From NCBI GenBank assembly GCA_963693085.1, contig OY856411.1:1344395550-1344459549 (forward strand): DNA of 64,000 nucleotides. The letters run 5' to 3'. The number at the start of each line of letters is the position of its first letter. The first letter of the stretch is position 1. Made by a program: the position numbers and the translations under genes. The notes below the pieces were generated by a model. It worked only from the letters and a program-made list of their open reading frames with translations, was not told the DNA's origin and searched no databases. Below, piece after piece: positions 47,335 through 57,830 of the stretch. The stretch is from Alisma plantago-aquatica. Its lineage: Eukaryota; Streptophyta; Magnoliopsida; Alismatales; Alismataceae.

Positions 47335-50300
47335 ATTTTAGCCTTTGGCACACTAGGAGCAACTCATCATTAAAATCATGTTCCAGTACATCCACTTTGT
47401 GCTCAATAATCATGTTCCTGTACACCCACTTTGTGCTCAATCTTGAGAATGATTCTAAAATTTATATACCATTATTTTTATATATCCAAATGATATTGTG
47501 TGATGGAGTATATTTTTCAAATATCTCTATATCTATCTACTTTCTCTATACTCTCTCTCTCTCTTTACTTTTAATTTTAGTGTTTAACATGTATATATAA
47601 TTTCAGTTATAATTTACAACATTTCAGTTATATACATCAAGATAAGTGAAAGCCTAATGTTCCAACTAAGTTATACAATCATATATTTAATTTACTGACT
47701 ATGTTGTGTGTCACTTAACATCTAATTTAGGTATTCAAACATTTTCTATATTTATTAGACTCTAATATGAGGATATGATCCATTTTTTTTGTTTGGACCT
47801 TGAATGAGAGCGAAATTAATTAACTAATTAAGGAAGGAAGAAAATACCCTAAAATCATATAAACCCCAATTTTTTTGGATCTAGATCTTACTGGATCCAT
47901 ATTTGGGCCTACATTACTCTACAATGAGGGACATTGTCACCCTCACCTAGATTGGGTAGAGATAAATCACACATAGTGGTGCACACATTTAAACTCAAAC
48001 CCCTGCTCCCTCCTTAGATCTTCTCACATAAGCAACACCTCCATCAGACCCAAATTATTTCCTCTACCCACGGGCCCCAATAGAAGAGGTTACATTACAT
48101 ATTTGAATTCTCCCAAATCTCCACAAACTGAACCACATCATCCACCCTTGCATATTCAACCCCACTCCATTTCGTTCCTATTAAAACACCCTCACACTTT
48201 CAATGGGTCCTTTAATTGTCGTTTCTCCTCTCAATTGGAACCTTCACTTTCACCTCCACTAAAAATCCTTCTCTTGGGTGTGCAACACAAAAATTAGAGC
48301 TCAACCTTGAGTGCCACTGCCCAATTGGCTACACTAGGACCACTGGTGGACTCTAAAGGAGCTTACTGACTCTTGTGTGGCAGTGGAGATCACTAGAGTG
48401 TGCCCCTGAACCCAAGCTTTGACTACTATCATAAAATGACAAGAAAGGATTCTGTGGAAGGACTGAGTGGTTTTTTTGGGGTTAGATGCAGAGTTAACAC
48501 TTTGAGTGAGTTTGGACACCGACTAGATACTAAAACAGAGATCATGTAGAGTAAAAGCTAGTTATGGCTCTAATCATAGGAGAGCTCTTTGTTTCCATAA
48601 GAAATAGTTGGGGCTAGGAGGATGGTTTGTTTGGGATATGGAGGAAAAGAGATAGAATCTAGAGAGAAAAGGAATGATGTTAGTGAAGGATTTATAGTAT
48701 TTTGTATGAGGGAGATAGCTCTAGAGCTTGTGTATCTCTTTGAGTCTTTGATCCAAACTAAATCAATGGTTGGTCCAACTTAAATGGGGGAAATTGTGTT
48801 TACAAAGATTATCTCTTATGTTTATCTTAGATTTTTCTTTTTAAAATTTACTACGGTAATTAGGATTACGAAAATCTTTGTGGATACAAGTTAGATAAGT
48901 TTGAGGGTGTAGCATTTGCATATGAGTTTATATTTTCATTTTAAGCCTTAAAGCTAATGTTTTTGAGTTCAATATTTATTTGTCTATCTAGAATTATATA
49001 AGAATAGTTAATATTTAAATTTAGGTAACTCATTACATATAATCATTTATTATGCATATATATATTTTAGATGCTATTATGCAAAAATGAAAATTCAAAA
49101 TCTACCTTCTTCTCTTTTAAGTTATGTACTACCACTAAAGTTTAACTTTTGTGTGATTCATTAAAACAGAGCTAAACTTTGATTAAACTATGGTTCAGTA
49201 TCATTCATAGTCAATTAATATTTATTTGGAACTATGAGATCAATTTGGTCTTAGTGTAAGGTAAATAAACATATTAGGGTGAAAGTAGGTGGAAATTAGT
49301 GTTCAATGTGTACAATTAGAGTTGAATTGAGAAAATTTTGAACATGTATTATATGCTAGACCTTACTTACCTAATGATTTGAGGGTTTTTATAATATTAT
49401 AGTAGATTGGTTTTGGGTTTATCTCCACATGGGTTTCGGTTAGTGTTAACCTGAATGTCGATCATCCACAAAAATTGCTTGCTTCATTTGATCCAATGGA
49501 TTTAGGAAATCCACCAAAGTTTTAGGAGTATAGAACTTATGATAGAATTAAGTGGTTTTGATCAAGGCCAAACTTTGTGATGTTGTGGTGTGACTAAGAT
49601 CACCTCGACACATTACATGTTGGAGTATCTTCCATGAAAATTTATAAACCTCTTACCCTAAACCTAGATATAAGGCAATTAAATGGATCCTCATCAAGGA
49701 TTTTTTACAAAAAAATTAATTCTTCACTCCATATATGCTCCTAGAAACCAAATCCTGAGATTTACTATTTTTGGTGAGCTAATAAAAACCAACAAGCCTT
49801 TTCAGATTAGACAAGGAGAGAATTACTTTTCAACTTACCCAAGTAATAATTATGAGAAAAGGGTGACCAATCTTTCTCAAACTAGAGGGTTGGAACACAA
49901 TTGGATCTAAGATATCTTTTGGTGTCACTCATTTTTCTTTTGTCGATCTAATGGAGTCTAGCATGTACAAACCAAAAGGGGACCAACCACTAGATTGAGT
50001 AGGTTTAGAACATAATGTGAAGCTATCATATAAACAAAAGTTTCATTGTCCTATGGTTCTTCTCAAAAGATTAATTAGACCACTAGATCCATATAATCAT
50101 CTAAGGTGATCATGTGCAATCTATCATATCCAATGAGTCTTAGAGAGATAAAGAGAGAGAGAGAAATCAAGAGAGAGAGATAGAGATGTACCCAATTTTC
50201 TCTAAACTCTTCTAGCCCTAACCCTATCTTCCATTTCCCATGATCTCTAATAACATATGCCATATTATCCTATATTGAGTTTGTCAAACCGACCACATAT

Positions 50301-51985
50301 GTGAGGCAATGCACCAAATCTCGCCAAATTACCTTGTCATTTTATAAATTGTATAATCAATTTCCCATTATGATTCTCCTATCCGCATCTCATAATAATC
50401 ACGGTTCTAGTTGCTGAGGATACTACATGCGCTAAGATAACATAATAATCAGAATTCCTATAATAAGAAGGGAATGACCAACACAAAGCCAAATAGTTCA
50501 AAATTTATTTTCTCCTCTTCCTACTATTTTACATTTTTTTCACCCTATGGCATTTATTTCTATATTTACTATATATTTGCAAATCCTATTTTACAATATA
50601 GCCTATTATGTGATATATGGTCCCTCACACATTTCACAATAATAATAGTGATAATTACTCAAGTCTCTGTTTGGATGTCTTATACTTTTAGATTTTGGGG
50701 CTATATTATTAGTATTATTGGTTCCATTGTCATTCACTTAAAAGAAATATTGGAAACTTTATCTTCTCTAAATTTTGTTTCCTATTAAATTCATATACTG
50801 CTTTTTGTTTCATAAGGTAAAACAATAGGCATGGTTTTCTATTTGCTCTTATTCATTTAAATCATGTGATTCCCACTCTTGATTTTGTTTTATTGTTCTT
50901 TGTTTATTTACCTTCTTATCTTGTATTCTTTCTCGAAGAAGCCCGTTATGAAGGTTGGTAATTGATATCTTGTGCAAACCAACAAAGTCCTGACAAATGT
51001 GCAAGAGTAGTGTTGATCATGAGTAAAGTCGAGTTTATGATTGTGCTCTTATGTTACCTAGACACATTTCATACACTCCTAATCATATGCATGAATGTAA
51101 TTCCTTGCTTTTCATTGACACACAATGTAAATACATGTTTTATTGTAATATACATGTCATTTATACATATTGCTTCATTCAAGTACCGTAATCATGGTAC
51201 TTCATACACATGAATGCAATTCCTTGCTTTTTATTGACACATAATGTAAATACATGCTTTGTTATAATATGCATGCCATTTATACATATTGCTTCATTCA
51301 AGTACCATAATCATGGTTCCGTAAAAGAAGTACCATATTCATAGTATATTTGTATTGTTAATTACATTTGTATGATGGTGATGCTAAGACCCTTATCAAA
51401 GCACACTTAGTTACTTACTGATTATAAAAAATAAAGAAGCCTTGACATGCACTTGAGATGTGGGGTGCCGCCGGGGGAATAGGATATGATCACAGGAGTG
51501 GCCACATAAAATTGCAAAACTGCGACGAAGGTTACAAATGTGAAAGTGCACTGCGAAGTGCACGTTTAAATGAGCCCATTTAGGGCTTAGTGACACTAAA
51601 ATTTTGGCTAGTTTTTGTATTCCTCTTATAAATAAGTGGTCAATTAATGACTCATAATCATGATCATATATATGAATTAACAGATAATTGAGCCACAATT
51701 GACCAAAATCATGATTTTTTTAATTAAAGACATTTATTGTGCTACATCTACCAACCATTTCAATATTTGTGATTTATACATAAATGTTCACTAATACTTT
51801 ATTTGATTATTGACCATAGGAGCATTATTAATGAAGTGTTATTCTCTGAATTGAATTTGCTGCTCTAAGCAAAACTATTGTCATTGTAAAATCAGAGCCT
51901 AGATGAAGTCTGCAGCCATGATCTATAAATTTATCGTTGTTGCAAATTTGAAGTATAGTTTTCTTAAAAGTTAATTGTTGTAGAC
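47335..51985. other. AT-rich intergenic sequence without recognised genes
   Basis: The 4.65 kb have only short frames (62-104 codons) with no family resemblance. Small features are a 36 bp imperfect duplication (CATGTTCC(A/T)GTACA.CCACTTTGTGCTCAAT) near 47375-47440, a GAGAGA tract at about 50150-50187, and a 119 bp tandem duplication at 51091-51328. No LTR ends, TIRs or coding domains were seen. It separates the nested block from the mannosidase exon. Confidence 0.6.
51091..51328 (+). repeat. 119 bp tandem duplication
   Basis: Unit ATGAATG(T/C)AATTCCTTGC...CATTCAAGTACC(G/A)TAATCATGGT occurs at 51091 and again at 51210, with about a dozen differences. AT-rich and non-coding. A third, short partial copy (AAGTACCATATTCATAGTA) follows. 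Confidence 0.85.
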
Positions 51986-51989
51986 CGGC

Positions 51990-52274
51990 GAGTAGTCAGC
52001 CTGAACAGCCGGGCCAACGGACAGTAGTCTCCCATCACCCGGCACCAGGACCACTGAGACCCTCCGAGGCTCCGAGTCCCGATCTATGGTTGGTCATTGC
52101 CGTAGATATCATTGACTTCAGAGACAGATCTCCTCATCAGGCGACCGAATCCGAACCCTCCTCCGCCTCAGATCTCGGTTTCATTAGCTCCGAGGGAAAG
52201 CTCGATGTGCAGTCTCGTGGCGTCGTAGGGAGCCGGCTGGGTGCTTCGAGCTTGATTCTCCGACGGGGGAGCGC
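51990..52274 (+). promoter_or_regulatory. GC-rich leader of the mannosidase gene
   Basis: Composition changes abruptly from AT-rich to GC-rich at about 51985 (CCGGCGAGTAGTCAGCC onward). This stretch has many CG dinucleotides, as expected of a 5' UTR/promoter-proximal region of a housekeeping gene. The coding start at 52275 follows GGGGGAGCGC. A transcription start cannot be fixed from sequence. Confidence 0.55.
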
Positions 52275-52442
52275 ATGGCTCGCAGATCGTCATCGTCGTC
52301 GTCCTCCTCGTCGAGCTGTTGGCGATACTTGCGCCCGACGTACTACCTGAAGCGGCCGCAGAGGCTAGCGCTCATCTTCGTGGTATTTGTCGTTGGGACT
52401 TTTGCAGTCTGGGAGCGTCAGACTCTTGTCAGGGAGCATGAG
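52275..52442 (+). CDS. First coding exon of a class I alpha-1,2-mannosidase (Golgi, MNS1/MNS2 type), partial
   Basis: The 56 codons read MARRSSSSSSSSSSCWRYL, then RPTYYLKRPQRLALIF, a hydrophobic run VVFVVGTFAVW and RQTLVREHE. This is the known N-terminus layout of plant Golgi alpha-mannosidase I: short cytosolic tail with a Ser run, one type II membrane anchor (about residues 32-48), then the stem. The enzyme trims Man8 to Man5 on N-glycans in the cis-Golgi. The exon ends in GAG followed by GTGGGTGTAT, a good splice donor in phase 0, at the place where the family stem continues (after REHE). The reading frame beyond the donor loses the resemblance. The catalytic glycosyl hydrolase 47 domain is not seen downstream to 64000, so the gene has either a long first intron or is truncated. 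The Ser run is TCG/TCC repeat-encoded. Confidence 0.75.
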
Positions 52443-53149
52443 GTGGGTGTATATTATCAACTTCGATGGGTTACTCCTGCATATAGTAAATTCCATTTTG
52501 ATATTGATCGTCACATGCTGATCGAATTGTTTGGCGCAAAGAGGGTTCTTTGATTTCCGTTATTGTTTCGTCGGTAAATGATAGATTTCAGGAATTGACA
52601 CACCCGGGACCGTGGTCCTTGTATCCCCTTCTGCCTAACTTTTCTAATGCTAAATGTCAGAACGAGCATGCTGCCGATGCAGATGCGTTTAAATTTGTAG
52701 CCATTGTCGTTCTTGGGGTTGATGCCCAGTGTTTGGCCTTTCTAAACGCTTGGGTTCGTTTCTACGGTAGTTCTAAGAATAACAATTAATTGAAGCAATC
52801 CGAAACTAAAATGTGACACCTCAAAACGTAATGGCTATCCTGTTCTATAGGAAAATGATCTCTGCCCGACCCTAGAAGTTATTTTCTTTCGCCTATACCC
52901 GATTGGATGCAGGGAAGTAACACATTTCGTATTGATGTTGCTTCTACTTCACAAGTTTAGACACCGAGTGTAGACAATGGTAATGGATTGACCCAGTTTC
53001 TGCAACTGGGTTGTAGACAGAGTATACTATGAAGAGGAGAAATGGAGTACGAATCATGGCTTTGTGTTGTAATATAAAGGGAGATCAAGAGGCTGCCGAA
53101 GTGATAGCATGTCACTCCGGGGTCACATATCATGTTAAGATAGTGAAGG
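52443..53149 (+). other. Presumed start of mannosidase intron 1
   Basis: Begins with the GTGGGTG donor. A 79-codon frame at 52550-52789 has no recognised domain and is treated as intronic. The segment CATGTTAAGATAGTGAAGG at about 53133 recurs at about 53309, so some 178 bases including microsatellite have been duplicated. Confidence 0.5.
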
Positions 53150-53195
53150 TTGATATATATATATATATGTATATATAGATGTATATATATATATA

Positions 53196-53275
<80 letters not shown>

Positions 53276-53280
<5 letters not shown>

Positions 53281-53305
53281 GCTAGAATACAATTGAGTGT
53301 ATCCG
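53276..53305 (+). mobile_element. Fragment of the microsatellite-associated TIR element
   Basis: GTCAGGCTAGAATACAATTG and the next ten bases equal the left end of the element at 53465, then the sequence switches to the duplicated GATATGTTAAGATAGTG unit. Probably produced by unequal exchange or replication slippage in the flanking repeats. Confidence 0.7.
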
Positions 53306-53378
53306 GATATGTTAAGATAGTGAAGGTTGATATATATATATATGTATATATAGATGTATATATATATATGTATATATA

Positions 53379-53464
<86 letters not shown>

Positions 53465-53465
<1 letters not shown>

Positions 53466-53855
53466 TCAGGCTAGAATACAATTGAGTGTATCCGAAGCAG
53501 AATATATTCAAGTAATTTTTCATGATGCAATGTTTTTTTGAAAAATCTAATCCGTTGATCTTCTTAAACATCATGTGAATAGCTCATATGCAAAATTTGA
53601 GCCCATTTGGACATTTGTAGGTCATGTTATAAAGACCGCAAAAATTATACATTTCAAATTAGTTTCGTGCGTCGATTTTGTTACCCTCAGATGAGTGACT
53701 TACACTCATCCAAATGGGCTAAAAATTTGCATGTAGCCTAATTATAGTATGACGGTGAAGATCAATGGTTTACATTTTGCAAAAAATAGTCTTGATATGC
53801 AAACACACTTGAGTGTATTCGTGCGATCTGTACACTCGAGTGTATTCTAGCCTGA

Positions 53856-53856
<1 letters not shown>
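53465..53856 (+). mobile_element. Small TIR element, copy 1 (392 bp), in a TA microsatellite
   Basis: Ends are GTCAGGCTAGAATACA at the left and its complement TGTATTCTAGCCTGAC at the right, extended inward by ACTCGAGTGTA. It is flanked by GA/TC and TA microsatellite on both sides. No coding capacity. The interior contains ACACTTGAGTGTATT-like palindromes. Its reverse complement, less about 74 bases, is the copy at 54429. The behaviour resembles MITEs that target TA repeats, such as rice Micron; the family itself is not one I can name. Confidence 0.8.
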
Positions 53857-53907
<51 letters not shown>

Positions 53908-54196
53908 GTATATATATATAGATGTATATATATATGTATATATAGATGTATATATATACATGTATATATATATATATATGTATATATAGATGTATATATA
54001 TAGATGTATATATATACTTGTATATATATATATATGTATATATAGATGTATATATATAGATGTATATATATAGATGTATATATATACATGTATATATACA
54101 TGTATATATATACATGTATATATATACATGTATATATATACATGTATATATATATGTATATATAGATGTATATATATATACATGTATATATACATG

Positions 54197-54252
<56 letters not shown>

Positions 54253-54364
54253 TACATGTATATATATATGTGTGTGTGTGTATATATATGTATATATATA
54301 TGTATATATATGTGTATATATGTATATATATATCTATATATATGTATATATACATATATATATG

Positions 54365-54428
<64 letters not shown>

Positions 54429-54745
54429 GTCAGGCTAGAATACACTCGAGTGTACAGATCGCACAAATACACTCAAGTGTGTTTGCATATCAAGACTATT
54501 TTTTGCAAAATGTAAACCATTGATTTTCACCGTCATACTAATGCGAAACTAATTTGAAATGCATAATTTTTGCGGTCTTTATAACATGACCTATATATGT
54601 TCAAATATGCTCAAATTTTGCGTATGAGCTATTCACAAGATGTTTAAGAAGATCAATGGATTAGATTTTTGAAAAAAATATTGCATCATGAAAAACTACT
54701 TGAGTGTATTCTGCTCCGAATACACTCGAGTGTATTCTAGCCTGA

Positions 54746-54746
<1 letters not shown>
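54429..54746 (-). mobile_element. Small TIR element, copy 2 (318 bp), inverted
   Basis: Same TIRs as copy 1, opposite orientation, about 570 bases away across microsatellite. It lacks an internal block of about 74 bases present in copy 1 (roughly 53668-53745, with ACTTACACTCATCC). Both arms together could form a very long hairpin. Confidence 0.8.
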
Positions 54747-54802
<56 letters not shown>

Positions 54803-54804
<2 letters not shown>

Positions 54805-55646
54805 CATATATTGGCATTAGATGCCATATATTTGCTCGTATCATTGGTGCTTTTGGAAGGGGCATTTGGTTTCTAATCTTCTCGTGGTAGTGTGGAGTGC
54901 TTACCTTTCATCTGAACTGTCACTGCTCGCAAAGAAGATGAGCACCTTGCCTTGAATGTGGCAAGAATGCAAGATGATGTCAAGAGCACTAGAAAAATGA
55001 AATATGACTAATGGTATTATGCAGAGTGGTGAAGCTTTAGAACATGAGCCTCTCATGAAGATTTTGTGATAGGGCAGGCACCTGGTAGTGGACTTAAATA
55101 GGGGTACGAACTAAATGATTTCATATTTGCATCATGTGACGGGGACCATGCTTTGGGAATTGATATGAAAGTTCATAGATCATTAAAATGATGTGAACTG
55201 GAACCCTTTGCCTTCAGGGTGACTAGACGATGGTTTGACAGTATGCTCCCAAGGGGTGCGTTAGGATTGAGCATGTTTGGCATAGGACAATCTTAGCCAC
55301 TTATTAATGACCTTTAGGCTTTAGTTGGCTGTAGGGTGAGTATGGATCTGCTAACCATCCCCACTAGAACCCAATTTGGGTTACTCCTACATACTGTTTT
55401 AACCATGTACTTGCGTACCCATGTACTTGCTATCTAACATGTAAGCTACCTGGTACATGTAAGACCCATAACCCGGATCTAATAAAATAAAATGAAGTTC
55501 AGGCAAACACACTCAGACACGTGTTTGTTGTTAGTACGCTGTTCATTGAATACTATAATTCACTAATCATTTCTTAAATAAAAAATCCTAACAACCTTAT
55601 ATGACTGCTTCCTATAGACATACTGTGTTATTTACTTATTCTGCCT
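54803..55646. other. Unassigned sequence
   Basis: About 840 bases with no open frame of note and no recognised transposon ends. Contains a short GTACTTGC duplication at about 55410-55430. Possibly intronic to the mannosidase gene. Confidence 0.5.
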
Positions 55647-55775
55647 TGTTATTTTCTATTGTATTAGTCCCATATTGCTCTCTTGTGTATATGTCTCAAC
55701 TCTCTGTAGCTATATAAGAGAGTACCATGTACACCTTTTTCACTCACTGAATAAACAATTCCCTTCCACTCTATA
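55647..55775 (+). repeat. Probable short LTR of copia element D
   Basis: TGTTATTTTCTATTG ... TTAGTCCCATATTGC ... AGCTATATAAGAGAGTACC ... TTCCACTCTATA, directly followed by the primer site TGGTATCAAGAGCAGG at 55776. The TATATAAGAGAG motif and AGTCCCATATTG are typical of short-LTR plant copia families. The left edge is a guess; a partner LTR was not found. Confidence 0.6.
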
Positions 55776-56407
55776 TGGTATCAAGAGCAGGTTCCTTTTT
55801 TTTCCACCCACCCATGACGTAAGCCCTTCCCCCCCTCCACCCCCTCCCCCTCCCACCCCACCCGCTGCCGCCGCCTCACCCCCCTCCTTTCCCCAACCCG
55901 CCGCGCCGCTGCCCCCGCCGTCCGACCACCCCCCTCTTCCGCCCGCCGCCACCTCCACCACCGCAGCCCCCGCCCACCGCCTCCTCCACCCGGGCCACCC
56001 GTCACCACCACCCAGCCACCTCGCCGCCTCCACCCAGCCACCCCGCCGTCGCCTCCCCTTCTCACCACCTAGCCTCCCTTCATCCCTCTACCCTCCTAAC
56101 ATCTTCTCTTTCGGCCACTCCTCTATTTACCTCTGCTCCGACGGCTACTGGTTTTTACATTTATTCTCCGTCTACGTCCGGGTGCTCCTCAGATCTACGT
56201 TCGGACATCCGCTGGCTGGCTAAGTTGAGAGTCTTTCCGTCTCACCGTCCTCTCTGCCTGCGCCCATGACAGAACATTGAGTTTCCTCAAGACGGCGTAG
56301 GTTTCTCTATGCATATTTTGCCCCATACGGGTTTTCTGATCTGACACGTCAGATCCATGCTGCTGTTATCTGCCCTCTGTGGGTCTCTACTCTGATCTGC
56401 TTCTGCC
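55776..56407 (+). other. Leader of copia element D with a C-rich tract
   Basis: Primer site at 55776, then 55815-56060 is extremely C-rich (runs of CCCCC, CCGCC, CCACC) with a few T, A and G. Long frames on both strands (Pro-rich plus, Gly-rich minus) are composition artefacts. The leader ends at the gag ATG at 56408. Confidence 0.65.
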
Positions 56408-57310
56408 ATGGCTTTACCTGAGCCTCCCCGATCTCTGTGTGTCACCACGGTGAAACTCAACGGTGGCTCCAACTACCATCTCTGGTCGGCGTCCTTTGTG
56501 CTATATGTCAAAGCACAAGGCCGGTATCACCATCTTACGACTGAGCCTCCTGCTGCTCCGACTGCTGATTCGGATGACAAAACCAGACAAAGCTATGCGC
56601 AATGGTCCAAGGATGATTCCGGCGTCATGTCTTGGATCCTCAACAGTACCGAGCCTCAGATTCGCCAATCTCTTCTCTGCCTTCATGATGCTAAGGCTAT
56701 GTGGGATCAACTGTCCCATGTCTATTCCCATCAGGAGAATCCAAAGCGCGTTTTTGAAATTTTCAAAACCTTGGCGAAAAAGGAGTTCTCCACTGACACT
56801 TCCATTGACGACTTATACAATCAATGCTCGGCTCTGTGGAATGAGTTTGAACTCTACCACCCTTTGACGGCGGATATCAAAATTGCTCAAAAGCAACGCA
56901 ACAAACTGCAACTGGTGCAATTCTTGGCTGCACTTCCTGCCTCCTTTTCTGGTGTGGTTGACCAGATCTTGTCAAGTGACCCGCTGCCCACTCTTCGGGA
57001 AGTTCTCAAACGAGTCCAACGCCTGCCGTCCATGACTCTTACTCCTGCTGTTGAGCATCCTGCACTTATTGCTCACTCTGTTGATTCTGGCCGTGGCCGT
57101 CGCGGCCGCCCTCCTCCCTCGGGAGGTCGCGGCTCATCTACCCCTGGATGTGGTGCTCCTCCCGTCCCACGCTACTGTAACTGGTGTGGCCGGGACAATC
57201 ATACTGAAGATCGCTGCTGGATTAAGTACGACAGGCCGACTTGGGCTAACCAGGCTGCTACAAAAACTGCTGTGGACTCTATTGGTAATTTAGAAAGAAA
57301 GCAGGCCTAA
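56408..57310 (+). CDS. Gag of truncated Ty1/copia element D, uninterrupted
   Basis: 300 codons without stop. The N-terminus (VTTVKLNGGSNYHLWSASF) and the middle (MWDQLSHVYSHQENPKRVFE, YNQCSALWNEFELYHP, LVQFLAALPASFSGVVDQIL) match the copia gag UBN2_3/retrotran_gag pattern. A Gly/Arg/Pro-rich linker (about 225-250) is followed by a zinc knuckle CNWCGRDNHTEDRCW (CX2CX4HX4C) near residue 262. Protease would be expected next, but the frame ends after NLERKQA at 57308 and no protease, integrase or RT follows. Expression is unknown. It is the only retrotransposon frame in the window without stops. Confidence 0.82.
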   Translation: MALPEPPRSLCVTTVKLNGGSNYHLWSASFVLYVKAQGRYHHLTTEPPAAPTADSDDKTRQSYAQWSKDDSGVMSWILNSTEPQIRQSLLCLHDAKAMWDQLSHVYSHQENPKRVFEIFKTLAKKEFSTDTSIDDLYNQCSALWNEFELYHPLTADIKIAQKQRNKLQLVQFLAALPASFSGVVDQILSSDPLPTLREVLKRVQRLPSMTLTPAVEHPALIAHSVDSGRGRRGRPPPSGGRGSSTPGCGAPPVPRYCNWCGRDNHTEDRCWIKYDRPTWANQAATKTAVDSIGNLERKQA

Positions 57311-57423
57311 AATCTTTTCCAAGGCCCATAAACCAGTTAAACAAATAACACTGCTGAAGTACAAAAGATTGAGGGAAAGTGGGGACGAAAAAGTCGTGGT
57401 GAAAGGATGGGGATAAAGTAGAA
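57311..57423. other. Junk between copia gag and hAT
   Basis: Unrecognised purine-rich sequence. It is joined to 62493 onward if the hAT is left out. Confidence 0.5.
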
Positions 57424-57431
57424 GTAAAAAG

Positions 57432-57600
57432 CAAGGAATTAAATGACCGATACCGACGCCGTTTCGACAGCTTGGGTATAGATATTTACAGGTATACCGA
57501 CGGAAATATCGACAGATGCAATCCTGGCCATACCGACGCCTAAATGAACGAATTAAATCATGAAATTTTACAGGCGTGGTCTCAACACCTAGATGCAACG
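57432..57600. repeat. Left terminal and subterminal region of the hAT
   Basis: Inverted terminal end plus repeats of (G)ATACCGACG(CC) at about 57450, 57496 and 57532, and TATACCGACGG/ATATCGACAG. In hAT elements such subterminal repeats bind transposase. The stretch 57560-57830 is the 3' UTR of the transposase. Confidence 0.75.
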
Positions 57601-57830
57601 TTTTATGCAATAAAATTCTATATTGGGTATGTGGGGGGGGGTCAATCATGTGTGAGTTAAGGAATATGTCCTGTTTTTTGGAGATTTCGATGAAAGATAT
57701 CGATGACAAAATGCAAGAATTAAGATCTAAAATTTTACTAGCACAATCTATAAACTCATGTTAACACATCTATGCAATAATATTCAATTTACAACAAACA
57801 TATAACAACGTAGTAAATTACTAACTCACA

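Larger units (their letters stand above)
53150..54785. repeat. Compound TA/GA/TC/CA/TG microsatellite region
   Basis: Long (TA)n runs with GTATATATAGATGTATA variants, (GA)n at 53241-53275, a (TA)n run of about 80 bases at 53384-53462, TA/TG/CA mixtures at 53870-54428 with (CA)n at about 54366-54416, and (TC)n plus (TA)n at 54747-54802. Two inverted small TIR elements and one fragment lie inside. Reading frames of 60-236 codons here on both strands are alternating Tyr/Ile or His/Thr low-complexity artefacts. Confidence 0.95.

Noticed and set aside
52550..52789. 79-codon frame just after the mannosidase exon
   Set aside because: Lies behind a strong splice donor and has no family resemblance; treated as intron.
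52957..54523. Several long open frames (up to 236 codons) on both strands
   Set aside because: They consist of alternating Tyr/Ile, His/Thr or Cys/Val from TA, CA and TG repeats; pure low-complexity artefacts.
55675..56223. Pro-rich plus-strand frame and overlapping Gly-rich minus-strand frames
   Set aside because: They span the copia LTR and leader; the amino-acid bias comes from the C-rich tract and no domain is present.
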